NCBI GenBank assembly: GCA_017937065.1
Contig: JAGBEI010000026.1
Coordinates: forward strand, 1 to 64,000
From: Clostridia bacterium
Lineage (GTDB): Bacteria; Bacillota; Clostridia; Oscillospirales; QAKW01
Length of the DNA: 64,000 bases
Direction of reading: 5' to 3'
This document shows positions 32,392 to 44,937 of this stretch, in pieces. Numbering within the stretch: position 1 is the first letter of the stretch; each line of letters starts with the position of its first letter. The position numbers were made by a program, and so were the translations under genes. Under the pieces are notes generated by a model that was not told the origin of the DNA, ran no database searches, and saw nothing but the letters and a program-made list of their open reading frames with translations.

Positions 32392-34213
32392 TAAAACCGC
32401 TAAAACAAAGTACCGTTTTTTCGGTATTCCCCTTCTATTTCCGTATCTTAAGCCTTATACACCGAATTTACTCAGACTTCTGATTTTTGCCGCTCTCGGA
32501 GGAATATGCGAAATAATCTTTCCTCTTTTTCAGCAATATGCAATTAATAATTTTGTATACGGTGTCGAAACCATAAGCGCCATAGCAGGACAGCTTACTA
32601 AATTTACCGTAATATATCTGATAACATTAATTGCTTATTCCGTTTTTAACGTGATATCCGCTTATGCTGCATGTGAAATAGAATTATACACTGCGCGTGA
32701 TTTGAAAAACGCCGCCTTCAGCCACCTTCAGTCGTTGTCAGCGTCATATTATAATAATCATAACGTAGGTTATATACATGCACGCGTCATGAGTGATACG
32801 GGCAGAATATCGGTTGTATTGTCATGGGTATTTATAGATTTGATGTGGTGTATTACATATGTTGTCGGGGCTTTGATTTCCATGTTCATGCTAAACGCCA
32901 AGCTTGCAATCTGCGTTGCCGTTATTGTCCCCATCGCCGTATTTATCTCTACCTTTTTTAAAAACAAGCTGACAGATATATATCACAAGGTTAGAGAGGC
33001 AAATTCGGTTGTAACGGGAAAGCTTAACGAAGGTATAACAGGAGCCAAAACAGCAAAATCTCTTGTTATAGAGGATATTATGCAGGAAAAATTTGAAAAA
33101 TCCTCGCACAATATGATGAAAACCTCCGTAAGAATGGCACACTGGCGCTCACTATATGCTTCTGTATTTTCCCTGATTTCTTCAACTGCTTTCGCTCTCG
33201 TATTGTGGAGAGGCGGGATAATAACTTTAAACGGCGTTATGCTGGTAGGAACACTTTCGGTTTTTCTGTCATATGTTATAGACCTTATTGACAGATTGAA
33301 TAACCTTGTAGGCACAATATCCAACCTTATAAATTCACAGGTAAATATCGAGCGCTTCACACAGCTCATGAATACCGAAACCGAAGTACGTGATACACCC
33401 GAAGTAACTAAACGCTATGGAGGTATTTTTAATCAGAAGCGTGAAAATTGGGAACCGCTGCACGGTGACATCGAATTTGACAATGTAACATTTTGCTATC
33501 CGGACGGCAATGAAAACGTTCTTGAAAACTTCAGCTTGAAAATTCCTCAGGGTACCAACTGCGCCATTGTAGGAGAAACCGGTGCCGGAAAAAGCACGCT
33601 CGTAAACCTGGTTTGCCGATTTTTCGAACCTACATCAGGCAGAGTTTTGATTGACGGAAAAGACGTACGCGAGCGTTCTTTGTCATGGCTGCACTCAAAC
33701 ATAGGATATGTGCTGCAAAGTCCTCACCTATTTACCGGCAGTATACGTGAAAATTTATTATACGGAAACCCAAACGCGACCGAAGAACAAATGATAAACG
33801 CCGTAAAAAGCGTTTCGGCTGAAGGAATTATCGAACGCATGAACGGTTATGACGCCAACGTCGGTGAAGGAGGCGACCTGCTTTCAACCGGAGAAAAGCA
33901 GCTGCTGTCGTTCGCGCGTGCATTGATTTGCGATCCGAGAATTTTTATTCTGGATGAAGCCACATCGTCGATTGACACAATAACCGAACAAAAAATACAA
34001 AACGCAATAACCGTAGCCATGCAGGGCAGAACTTCGCTTGTAATTGCTCACCGCTTGTCTACCATAAGGCAAGCCGACATTATTTTAGTGGTAAAAGACG
34101 GCAAAATAATCGAACGGGGAACCCATGAGCAGCTCATTGAAGATCACGGTTATTACTTTGAACTTTATCTGCGTCAGTTTAAGGATGAAGCCGCAAAACA
34201 ATCACTGTCGTAA
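32381..34213 (+). CDS. ABC exporter half-transporter, partner subunit
   Basis: A 610-residue type IV ABC exporter subunit with a six-helix membrane domain (about 25-330) and a nucleotide-binding domain with Walker A GETGAGKST, Walker B IFILDEATSSID (catalytic Glu present) and H-loop IAHRLST. Its signature motif reads LSTGEKQ instead of LSGGQ. In the sandwich this altered signature faces the Walker A/B site of the first subunit, whose Glu is missing, so both changes fall in the same composite site. Substrates are likely drugs, lipids or peptides, not determinable here. GGAGGTG precedes the ATG. Confidence 0.93.
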   Translation: MKNNKTAKTKYRFFGIPLLFPYLKPYTPNLLRLLIFAALGGICEIIFPLFQQYAINNFVYGVETISAIAGQLTKFTVIYLITLIAYSVFNVISAYAACEIELYTARDLKNAAFSHLQSLSASYYNNHNVGYIHARVMSDTGRISVVLSWVFIDLMWCITYVVGALISMFMLNAKLAICVAVIVPIAVFISTFFKNKLTDIYHKVREANSVVTGKLNEGITGAKTAKSLVIEDIMQEKFEKSSHNMMKTSVRMAHWRSLYASVFSLISSTAFALVLWRGGIITLNGVMLVGTLSVFLSYVIDLIDRLNNLVGTISNLINSQVNIERFTQLMNTETEVRDTPEVTKRYGGIFNQKRENWEPLHGDIEFDNVTFCYPDGNENVLENFSLKIPQGTNCAIVGETGAGKSTLVNLVCRFFEPTSGRVLIDGKDVRERSLSWLHSNIGYVLQSPHLFTGSIRENLLYGNPNATEEQMINAVKSVSAEGIIERMNGYDANVGEGGDLLSTGEKQLLSFARALICDPRIFILDEATSSIDTITEQKIQNAITVAMQGRTSLVIAHRLSTIRQADIILVVKDGKIIERGTHEQLIEDHGYYFELYLRQFKDEAAKQSLS

Positions 34214-34231
34214 AAGAACTATGATAAAAAA

Positions 34232-34259
34232 CGGAGCAAGCCGTATATCGCTTGCTCCG
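34232..34259 (-). terminator. Intrinsic terminator of tRNA-Asn
   Basis: CGGAGCAAGC pairs with GCTTGCTCCG; six T follow on the minus strand. Confidence 0.87.
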
Positions 34260-34262
34260 ATG

Positions 34263-34338
34263 TGGCTCCCCCTGTTGGACTCGAACCAACGACCCTGCGG
34301 TTAACAGCCGCATGCTCTACCAACTGAGCTAAGGAGGA
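34263..34338 (-). tRNA. tRNA-Asn (GTT)
   Basis: A 76-nt cloverleaf on the minus strand. The acceptor stem TCCTCCT pairs with AGGGGGA (one G-U), the discriminator is G, and CCA is encoded. The anticodon loop CTGTTAA gives GTT, reading AAC/AAU. Confidence 0.97.
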
Positions 34339-34350
34339 ATATTTTATAAT

Positions 34351-34379
34351 ATTATATACCCTTAAAATAAAAATATCAA
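34351..34379 (-). promoter_or_regulatory. Sigma-A promoter of tRNA-Asn
   Basis: TTGATA (complement 34374-34379), 17-nt spacer, TATAAT (complement 34351-34356), 12 nt before the tRNA 5' end. Confidence 0.83.
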
Positions 34380-34400
34380 TAGTTTTTTATTTATTTCTGC

Positions 34401-34973
34401 ATGGAATTATATAATATTAAAACAACAAATATGAAGATATACCGATACAATACAGATGAATTCACACCGGCAGAGATAGAGAGCTTCAAACCGTTCTGTG
34501 AAAAACAGACCAAAAACAAAAGTATACAAAGTATTACAGCTCACTATTTTTTAAAGCAGCTGCTGTCCAAACACTACGGAATTTGTATAAATGATATACG
34601 CCTGAATTATACAAGCAAGGGAAAACCGTTTTACAAAGACGATCTTAAATTCAGCATAACTCATACCGGCAGCATAGTTTTAATAGCGCTCAACGATAAA
34701 GAAATCGGAATAGACGCAGAGATAATCCGACCGATAAACAAAAGCATACTGAAAAAAACCGCAACAGAAGAAGAAATAACCATGCTTGAAGCGTCACATG
34801 AATTCAATACCAACTTTCTGAAAATGTGGACAGTCAAGGAGGCTTATTTCAAATGTACGGGTACCGGTATTACACATCCTGCCGGTATATCGGTTCAAAA
34901 AATATGCAGGAAATACAATGTAAATACAGAGCTAAGGGACAACTGTGTCATATCCTCCGTCAGCAATAAATAA
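34401..34973 (+). CDS. Sfp-type 4'-phosphopantetheinyl transferase
   Basis: A 190-residue protein with the Sfp-family motifs: FSITHTG near residue 94, GIDAE near 112 (magnesium ligands D and E) and KMWTVKEAYFK near 150. It would transfer phosphopantetheine from CoA to a carrier protein. At 190 residues it is shorter than Sfp (about 225), mainly at the N-terminus. No polyketide or peptide synthetase gene lies in the window, so its carrier-protein partner is elsewhere. No Shine-Dalgarno is visible before the ATG at 34401 or the next one at 34431, so the start is uncertain and expression may be weak. Confidence 0.85.
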   Translation: MELYNIKTTNMKIYRYNTDEFTPAEIESFKPFCEKQTKNKSIQSITAHYFLKQLLSKHYGICINDIRLNYTSKGKPFYKDDLKFSITHTGSIVLIALNDKEIGIDAEIIRPINKSILKKTATEEEITMLEASHEFNTNFLKMWTVKEAYFKCTGTGITHPAGISVQKICRKYNVNTELRDNCVISSVSNK

Positions 34974-34996
34974 TATGCTGACGGATTTTTTTAAGC

Positions 34997-38426
<3,430 letters not shown>

Positions 38427-38429
38427 CTC

Positions 38430-39059
38430 TTACACTCCGTGCAAATAAGGATTATTTCGTCTTTCAAAATCAAGGGTAGTGCTCTTTCCGTGCCCCGGAT
38501 AACAAATATAATCGCCCTTTAAAACAAGCAGCTTATTTTTTATGGAGTTTACTTCGCGCTCAATACTTCCGTAAGGCGGAAAATCATTTCCTACGGAGCA
38601 ATAAAACAAAGTATCGCCCGTAAATATAATACCCTCAGTTTTTATGCACATAGAACCATTTGTGTGCCCCGGAGTTGTAATAAATTCAAAGCTGCTACCG
38701 ATAAGCTCGGCCTTACTGTCATCTACGGTTATTATATTTTTACTGCTGACTGTTATATCGCCTGCAAAATTACGTGAAAGATTAAGACTCGGATCATAAA
38801 GCAGCTCTAAATCATGCCGGCATACTGTTATGTCGCAATTATAGTGCAAAGCCAGCGCGTCAACCGCACCGATATGGTCAAAATGCGCATGAGTAAGTAG
38901 AATGTGACGCACATTAACCGAAAGTAAATCTACCGCAGAAATGATTTTTTTCGGCTGTGCACCGGGATCTATAACAATCGCCTCCATGCTTTCTGTGTTA
39001 TACACAATGTAACAGCATGTCTGCATAGCGCCGAGCGTCAGTGTTTCAACCTTCAGCAT
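38430..39059 (-). CDS. Metallo-beta-lactamase-fold hydrolase (YqgX/glyoxalase II-like)
   Basis: A 209-residue MBL-fold enzyme with the metal signature THAHFDHIGA (HxHxDH, about residues 54-63), TPGHTNGSMC with the third His near 133, FTGDTLF with the bridging Asp near 150, and a final PGHG near 196. This is the compact glyoxalase II-like group that hydrolyses thioesters; the exact substrate is unknown. It abuts dtd (1-nt overlap) and hemZ (3-nt gap). Confidence 0.9.
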   Translation of the reverse strand: MLKVETLTLGAMQTCCYIVYNTESMEAIVIDPGAQPKKIISAVDLLSVNVRHILLTHAHFDHIGAVDALALHYNCDITVCRHDLELLYDPSLNLSRNFAGDITVSSKNIITVDDSKAELIGSSFEFITTPGHTNGSMCIKTEGIIFTGDTLFYCSVGNDFPPYGSIEREVNSIKNKLLVLKGDYICYPGHGKSTTLDFERRNNPYLHGV

Positions 39060-39505
39060 TACAATTCCTCACTGTCTATAATAATATTTACAGGTCCGTT
39101 CGCACATGATTCTATTTCCATATCACCGCCGAAAACACCCGTATAAACATCTATTCCGCTTTCCTTAATTCTGTCGTAAGAAAAATCATAAAGCTTTTTG
39201 GCACAGTCAAACTTTGCGCTTTTAACAAATGACGGTCTGAAGCCGCGCGAGCAGTCGCCATACAGAGTAAAGTTGGACACAAACAACATCTGTCCCCCGA
39301 TATCTTTCAAGGATAGATTTAATTTACCGTCGGAATCCGAAAAAACACGAAGACCGCATACCTTATTAATAATTTTTAAAATACTCTGCTCATTATCATT
39401 TTCGCAGAATCCGGCATACACCAAAAGACCCCTGCCGATTTTGGAAATCTCGCTTTTGCTTTCAAACAAAACAGCACTATTAACCACCTGACAAATAACT
39501 CTCAT
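39059..39505 (-). CDS. dtd: D-aminoacyl-tRNA deacylase
   Basis: A 148-residue Dtd protein that hydrolyses D-aminoacyl-tRNAs (and Gly-tRNA-Ala). Typical features are the N-terminal MRVICQVVNSAVL, the catalytic-site segment FVSNFTLYGDCSRGFRPSF (usually SQFTL; here Asn replaces Gln) and the chirality-checking NGPVNIIIDS (usually GPVT). It lies between rel and the MBL gene, with AGGTGG before the ATG. Confidence 0.93.
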   Translation of the reverse strand: MRVICQVVNSAVLFESKSEISKIGRGLLVYAGFCENDNEQSILKIINKVCGLRVFSDSDGKLNLSLKDIGGQMLFVSNFTLYGDCSRGFRPSFVKSAKFDCAKKLYDFSYDRIKESGIDVYTGVFGGDMEIESCANGPVNIIIDSEEL

Positions 39506-39513
39506 AAATCCAC

Positions 39514-41682
39514 CTAATGACTGGTTCTGTTTATATCAATTACCAGCTTATTCTTTTTGAGCTTTGCAATTATAAAATTGAGGTGCTCTACATTTTTAAC
39601 ATCCATAGCCACACTTATTGTTGCGGTATCGTCTCCGTTGTTCTTCGCGTTGAAGCTGCGCACGCTCACCTTCATATCGGCAAGAGCAGACGCCACCTTT
39701 GCCATAACGCCGACGGCATTTCTTGCCTCTATGCTTATTGTTGCGGTAAAATATTTAGACTCGCTGTTCTCCCAGCTTGCCTTTAACCATCTGTCAGGGT
39801 CAAGCTCCAGTCCGCGTTTTGCATTGGGACAATTAATGTTGTGGATAGATACGCCGTAGCCCTTTGTTATATACCCCACGATAAAGTCTCCCGGCAATGG
39901 ATTGCAGCATTTTGCAAACTTTATCAAACAGTTGTCTATTCCCTCAACCGAAACTCCGCCGTCGCTCACCTTCTTTTTAGGCTGAGGAACAATGCGGAGC
40001 TCTTCGGTGTTTCTGAGACGCACAAGAGTGTCTCTGACTTTAACAGCTATTTTCTGAGCTGACGCACCGCCGTAGCCTATTGCGGCATACATATCGTCAA
40101 TATCTGAAAAATGCATGTTTTCGCACACATTCAAAAGCTGTTCGTCTGTCTGCGGATCATCAAGCGACACACCCAGACTTTTAAGCTCATATTCAAGCGC
40201 CGAAACACCTTCGCTTATATTCTCCTCCCGGCGTTCCTTTTTAAACCACTGGCGTATTTTACTCCTCGCCTCGTTTGTCTTTACCATTTTGAGCCAGTTG
40301 CGGGACGGACCGTGATTCTGTGAAGAAGTAGTAATAATCTCTATTATTTCACCGTTTGAAAGCGTATAATCGAGATTAACAATTTTTCCGTTAACCTTAG
40401 CGCCTATCATCTTATTGCCGACAGCGCTGTGAATAGCATAAGCAAAATCTATAACATTGGCTCCCGCCGGCAGGTTTACAACGTCGCCTTTAGGCGTAAA
40501 CACGAATACCTCGTCACTGAAAAGATCAACTTTCAGTGATTTTATAAGATCCTCGGTTTCGGATATATCATCCTGGGTCTCCAGAATATTGCGCACCCAC
40601 GTCAGCTTTGAATCAAACTCAACATTGCTTTTTGAAATACCGTCCTTGTACTTCCAGTGAGCTGCGATACCGAATTCTGCCGTCTTGTGCATATCCCATG
40701 TACGTATCTGAATTTCAAACGGAATTCCGTCCTTGCCAATGACAGTGGTATGCAGGGATTGATACATATTGGGTTTAGGCGTTGAAATATAGTCTTTAAA
40801 TCTTCCGGGAATCGGATTGTACAAATCATGCATGAGACCCAGAATGTAATAGCAGTCGCTGACGCTATCGCAGATGATTCTGAAAGCATAAATATCATAA
40901 AGCTCTTCAAAGGTTTTGTTCTGAGTAAATATTTTTTTATAAATACTGAAAATATGCTTTATTCTGTGTTCCAGCTTAAAATTCAGCGAATACTCATTAA
41001 GCCTTTCCGTCATCTGGTCGCAGATATTATTTATAAACTTATTTTTATCGATAATTGTATTTTCAAGCTTGCGGCGAATCATATCATATCCGACCGGGTC
41101 GAGATACATAAGCGATGTATCCTCAAGCTCAATTTTCAGCTTACGCATACCAAGCCTGTGAGACAAGGGTGCAAAAATCTCTATTGTTTCAAGCGAAATA
41201 CGAAGCTGTTTTTCATTGTCACATGCGCCGAGCGTGCGCATATTGTGAAGTCTGTCGGCAAGCTTTATAACAATTACACGAATATCGTTTGCCATGGCAA
41301 AAAACATCTTGCGCAGATATTCCATTTGCTGTTCCTCTTTGGAGGAATACGCAATTTTACCGAGCTTTGTGACGCCGTCAACAAGCGATGCAACCTCAGT
41401 GCCGAATTTACCCCTGAGTTCATCAAGTGTGACGTCCGTATCTTCAACTATATCGTGAAGAAGCGACGCGACGACACTATCGCTGTCAAATCCGAAACCC
41501 ACAATAATTTTAGCCACCTCTATCGGGTGGCAGATATAAGGCTCTCCGGACTGGCGAAACTGTCCGATATGATGCTGGCGTGAAAAAGAGAAAGCGGAAT
41601 TAATCAGTTCCCTGTCATAATCCTTGTCGGATTTATCTATAAGAGCAATTAGCTCATTATATTTAATATCCTCAATTTCCAA
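39514..41682 (-). CDS. rel: Bifunctional (p)ppGpp synthetase/hydrolase Rel
   Basis: A 722-residue Rel/SpoT homologue governing the stringent response. Domains: HD hydrolase (HHIGQFRQSGEPYICHP; LLHDIVEDTD), synthetase (RIKHIFSIYKKI; GRFKDYISTPKPNMYQSLHTTV, carrying the RxKD motif of bifunctional enzymes), TGS (VFTPKGDVVNLPAGANVIDFAYAIH), zinc-finger region with CCNPLPGD and a C-terminal ACT domain. Both activities look intact. The start is taken as TTG 41682, 9 nt after AAGGCGG; a GTG at 41691 abuts that Shine-Dalgarno. It overlaps recJ by 11 nt. Confidence 0.95.
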   Translation of the reverse strand: MEIEDIKYNELIALIDKSDKDYDRELINSAFSFSRQHHIGQFRQSGEPYICHPIEVAKIIVGFGFDSDSVVASLLHDIVEDTDVTLDELRGKFGTEVASLVDGVTKLGKIAYSSKEEQQMEYLRKMFFAMANDIRVIVIKLADRLHNMRTLGACDNEKQLRISLETIEIFAPLSHRLGMRKLKIELEDTSLMYLDPVGYDMIRRKLENTIIDKNKFINNICDQMTERLNEYSLNFKLEHRIKHIFSIYKKIFTQNKTFEELYDIYAFRIICDSVSDCYYILGLMHDLYNPIPGRFKDYISTPKPNMYQSLHTTVIGKDGIPFEIQIRTWDMHKTAEFGIAAHWKYKDGISKSNVEFDSKLTWVRNILETQDDISETEDLIKSLKVDLFSDEVFVFTPKGDVVNLPAGANVIDFAYAIHSAVGNKMIGAKVNGKIVNLDYTLSNGEIIEIITTSSQNHGPSRNWLKMVKTNEARSKIRQWFKKERREENISEGVSALEYELKSLGVSLDDPQTDEQLLNVCENMHFSDIDDMYAAIGYGGASAQKIAVKVRDTLVRLRNTEELRIVPQPKKKVSDGGVSVEGIDNCLIKFAKCCNPLPGDFIVGYITKGYGVSIHNINCPNAKRGLELDPDRWLKASWENSESKYFTATISIEARNAVGVMAKVASALADMKVSVRSFNAKNNGDDTATISVAMDVKNVEHLNFIIAKLKKNKLVIDINRTSH

Positions 41683-43732
41683 ATTTAACACCCGCCTTTT
41701 CGTAAACGCTCATCAAAAGCGCAGAATCGTACAGAGACACCTTTTTCTCGTCATATATTTTTGACACCTCAAGCACGTTATCATCTATATCGGAAACGAC
41801 TATATCAAGATCAGACAATATTTTAACGGAGAAATAAACCTTTTCATAATTGAGCTTTACAAGACTGTCTTTGCAAATAATACCGGCAATGTTATCAATA
41901 TTAAATTTTCTTTTACCGTCTGAAAAGCGTTTGGAAATATATTTATAAACCACCGCGATATCCGAGCGCGAGGGCAGCATGGACGGCAAAATTTCATCCG
42001 ATGTATCGCAAAACAGACGCTTGCTGCGATAATTTTCAAGCTGATTTTCACTAAGTCTCAAGTCACGCACAACAAGCTGAACACTCTTTATATTTCTGTA
42101 TTCGTTCTCGCCGAGCTCACAAACAATATCTACAAGATCTCCCTCGCGGTAATCGAAGTCCAATAGATTAACTCCGAAATAAAATCCCGTAATGCTTTTG
42201 TCTCCTATATTGAATTTAAGTCTCAGATGGCGGTTGCTGGAGGTTGGAAAAACACCTGCTATTTTAATATTTCTGATGCAAAACAGCGGCACTTCGTTAA
42301 GTTTTCCAAACGGCTGAAGAAAGGATATTTCGGAAACCGTTTTTACGGTAAGCATTTTTTCCGACAGCTCGCATTCTATATCAATTTTGTTACAGGCATT
42401 ATTGTCTTCAACGCTGTCAAAACAACGGCACAGCCTATCCCTGAACTCGTAAAGCTTATCGTTTGCGATAAGGGCACCGGCCGCATATTTATGACCGCCG
42501 TACTGAATGAGAATGTCCTCTAAACTGCTTAACGCCTCAAATATATTGAAAGGGGCAATACTTCTTGCAGAGCCTTTTGAATTTTCATCAACGGAAAACA
42601 GGACAACCGGTTTATTGTATTTGTCCTTGAGCTTTGACGCTACAATCCCTATAACGCCGTTATGCCACCCCTCTTTCCAAAGCACAAGCACGCTGCATCT
42701 GCTGTCAAGCTTATGACTTTCTATAATCTCTATTGCCTCGGTGTAAATTTTATTTTCAATCTGCTGGCGAAGCGCGTTAAGCTCGCATAAATGCTCGGCA
42801 ACACGGCTTGCTTCACTGCCGCTTTCGGTTATAAAAAGCCTAACGGCGGTCTGTGCGTTTTCCATGCGTCCTGCCGCATTTATTCGCGGCGCGATTGCAA
42901 ACCCGACGTTTCCGGAGGTTATATTTTGCGACGTGAGACACATATTAATTAACATTTTAAGCCCGATGTTAGGTGAAGACGGCATTTTTTCAAGCCCTGC
43001 CTTGACAATGCGCCTGTTTTCATCAAGAAGCGGCATGATATCAGCTATCGTTCCGATTGCTACAAGATCAATATTGTCGTCGCGGAGGCAGGTTTTCATA
43101 TGTATATCCAGCGCCGAAATCAGTTTATACACAACGCCTACCCCGGCAAGATAACGAAACGGATATACGTTATCCGTACGCTTCGGATTAATAATGGCAT
43201 AAGCATGCGGCATCTGACCCTGGCACTCGTGATGATCTGTTATTATCATATCTATACCGAGTGATTTTGCGGTTATTGCTTCCCCGAATGCCGAAATACC
43301 TGTATCAACGGTAATTATCAGTTTACATCCGCGGGAGGCTATTTGATTTACGGCATCATCGTTCATGCCGTAGCCTTGGGTAAATCTGTCCGGAATATAG
43401 TATTCAATATTTGATGTGAAATTCTTAAGATAAAGATATAAAACGCTGACCGACGTAATACCGTCAACATCATAATCGCCGTAAATACATATTTTCTCGC
43501 CGTTTATAACAGCACTTTCAATACGCTGTACTGCTTTGTCCATATCGCCAAGCAAAAACGGATTATAGTCAACGCTGTTATCGGGATATAGGAAATGCTG
43601 CGCCTGTTCTTTTGTAGCAATTTTACGGTTTATTAAAAGGCGGGATACTATATCGTTGCAATTAAGCGCATCTGACAGTGTATTTACGCAATTTATATCC
43701 TGTGTTTTTACATTCCAAAATGTATACGCCAT
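41672..43732 (-). CDS. recJ: Single-stranded-DNA exonuclease RecJ
   Basis: A 686-residue DHH-superfamily nuclease that degrades single-stranded DNA 5'-3' in recombination and mismatch repair. Motifs: YGDYDVDGITSVSVL (motif I), ITVDTGISAFGE, ITDHHECQG (DHH), and the DHHA1 region with GHKYAAGALI near residue 400. A C-terminal OB-like extension is present, as usual in Firmicutes. First gene of the operon recJ-rel-dtd-MBL-hemZ-ligA, preceded by TTTGGAGAAATC and a clear sigma-A promoter. Confidence 0.94.
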   Translation of the reverse strand: MAYTFWNVKTQDINCVNTLSDALNCNDIVSRLLINRKIATKEQAQHFLYPDNSVDYNPFLLGDMDKAVQRIESAVINGEKICIYGDYDVDGITSVSVLYLYLKNFTSNIEYYIPDRFTQGYGMNDDAVNQIASRGCKLIITVDTGISAFGEAITAKSLGIDMIITDHHECQGQMPHAYAIINPKRTDNVYPFRYLAGVGVVYKLISALDIHMKTCLRDDNIDLVAIGTIADIMPLLDENRRIVKAGLEKMPSSPNIGLKMLINMCLTSQNITSGNVGFAIAPRINAAGRMENAQTAVRLFITESGSEASRVAEHLCELNALRQQIENKIYTEAIEIIESHKLDSRCSVLVLWKEGWHNGVIGIVASKLKDKYNKPVVLFSVDENSKGSARSIAPFNIFEALSSLEDILIQYGGHKYAAGALIANDKLYEFRDRLCRCFDSVEDNNACNKIDIECELSEKMLTVKTVSEISFLQPFGKLNEVPLFCIRNIKIAGVFPTSSNRHLRLKFNIGDKSITGFYFGVNLLDFDYREGDLVDIVCELGENEYRNIKSVQLVVRDLRLSENQLENYRSKRLFCDTSDEILPSMLPSRSDIAVVYKYISKRFSDGKRKFNIDNIAGIICKDSLVKLNYEKVYFSVKILSDLDIVVSDIDDNVLEVSKIYDEKKVSLYDSALLMSVYEKAGVKFGN

Positions 43733-43763
43733 GATTTCTCCAAAATAAAATTTATATTATTTA

Positions 43764-43792
43764 ATTATAGCATTTAATATGTAATATATCAA
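43764..43792 (-). promoter_or_regulatory. Sigma-A promoter of the recJ operon
   Basis: TTGATA (complement 43787-43792), 17-nt spacer, TATAAT (complement 43764-43769). Confidence 0.82.
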
Positions 43793-43837
43793 TATAAAAG
43801 ACAAATTTTTCTGATGTATACCCTATATTGTATAAAT

Positions 43838-43864
43838 AAGACCGTGCATGAAATACACGGTCTT
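43838..43864 (-). terminator. Intrinsic terminator after the aminopeptidase P gene
   Basis: AAGACCGTG pairs with CACGGTCTT around a 9-nt loop; the trailing minus-strand sequence is ATTTATAC. Confidence 0.7.
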
Positions 43865-43871
43865 ATATTAT

Positions 43872-44936
43872 TTATAAAACGATAAGCTCCTTAGGTGAAT
43901 GAGTTATATCTTCACAACCGTCTTCTGTAACGACAACCATATCCTCAATACGAACCCCGAACTCATTTTGAAGATATATTCCGGGCTCTACAGTCATTAC
44001 CATTCCGGGCAGTAAAACAGTATCACACCTTGTATTGAACGAAGGATTTTCATGTATTTCCACGCCTACGCTGTGCCCGAGACCGTGCCCGAAGCAACCG
44101 CCGTATCCGCTGTCGTTGATATAATTTCTCGCAACTGCATCAATATCACGGCATATTCTCCCCGGCTCTATCGCCTCAAGCGCCATACTCTGAGCATTAA
44201 GCACGGTTTCATAAACTGCACGCTGTCGTTCGCTAATCTGCCCCACTGCAACAGTTCTTGTCATATCTGAGCGGTAACCGTTATACACTGCGCCGAAATC
44301 CATAGTTACAAAATCACCCGCACAAACCCTTTTATCTGTCGGCACACCGTGCGGCAGCGAAGAATTTTTCCCGGAAACTACAATAAAGTCAAAAGCCACG
44401 CCATCACTTCCGAGCCTGCGCATAAAAAATTCCATATCAAGCATTATTTCACGCTCGGTTCTGCCCGATTCAATGCGACCGAGTATGTAATCAAACGTTT
44501 GCTCGGTAAAAGCCTGTGCACAGCGGATATTTTCAATTTCATCGCAGGTTTTTATACTCCGAAGTTCCGTCATTATGCTATCCAACACACGGCTTTCGGA
44601 TAAAATACCGTCAAGCATTTTATTATACAAGCGGAATTCAGACATGCTCATGCACTCTGTTCTTACAAAAATTTCGGTAATCTTTTCAGCTGAAATCACA
44701 TTGCAAAGCTGTGTTTTTACATCCTCCGGCAAAATAACCTCTGCTCCGCTGACTTCTCTTTTTGCTTTTTCAAAATATCTGAAATCAATAATGAATAAAG
44801 CGGATTTTGCCGTTACAAAGACAATACCGGCAGAGGACGGAAAGCCCGTCAGATACAGTCTGTCCGCCGCATCTGTTATTAGCGCACCCTCATTTTCATG
44901 CAGTTTCGCCTGCAATTTATTAATCCTGTCAGTCAT
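43872..44936 (-). CDS. Xaa-Pro aminopeptidase (M24 family)
   Basis: A 354-residue metallopeptidase with an N-terminal creatinase-like domain (1 to about 125) and a C-terminal pita-bread domain. The dinuclear metal ligands can be read: Asp in MDFGAVYNGYRSDMTRT (two Asp), His in GHGLGHSVGVEIHE, Glu in TVEPGIY and Glu in GVRIEDMVVV. It removes N-terminal residues preceding proline. The ATG has GGAGC 7 nt upstream, within the last codons of pepD, so the two peptidases are translationally coupled. Confidence 0.93.
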   Translation of the reverse strand: MTDRINKLQAKLHENEGALITDAADRLYLTGFPSSAGIVFVTAKSALFIIDFRYFEKAKREVSGAEVILPEDVKTQLCNVISAEKITEIFVRTECMSMSEFRLYNKMLDGILSESRVLDSIMTELRSIKTCDEIENIRCAQAFTEQTFDYILGRIESGRTEREIMLDMEFFMRRLGSDGVAFDFIVVSGKNSSLPHGVPTDKRVCAGDFVTMDFGAVYNGYRSDMTRTVAVGQISERQRAVYETVLNAQSMALEAIEPGRICRDIDAVARNYINDSGYGGCFGHGLGHSVGVEIHENPSFNTRCDTVLLPGMVMTVEPGIYLQNEFGVRIEDMVVVTEDGCEDITHSPKELIVL

Positions 44937-44937
44937 T

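Noticed and set aside
34331-34338. AAGGAGGA as a ribosome-binding site for the gene at 34401
   Set aside because: It is the complement of the tRNA-Asn acceptor stem and is about 60 nt from the start codon.
40828-41583. 251-codon open frame opposite rel
   Set aside because: Antisense shadow of the HD and synthetase domains of Rel, with no independent coding evidence.
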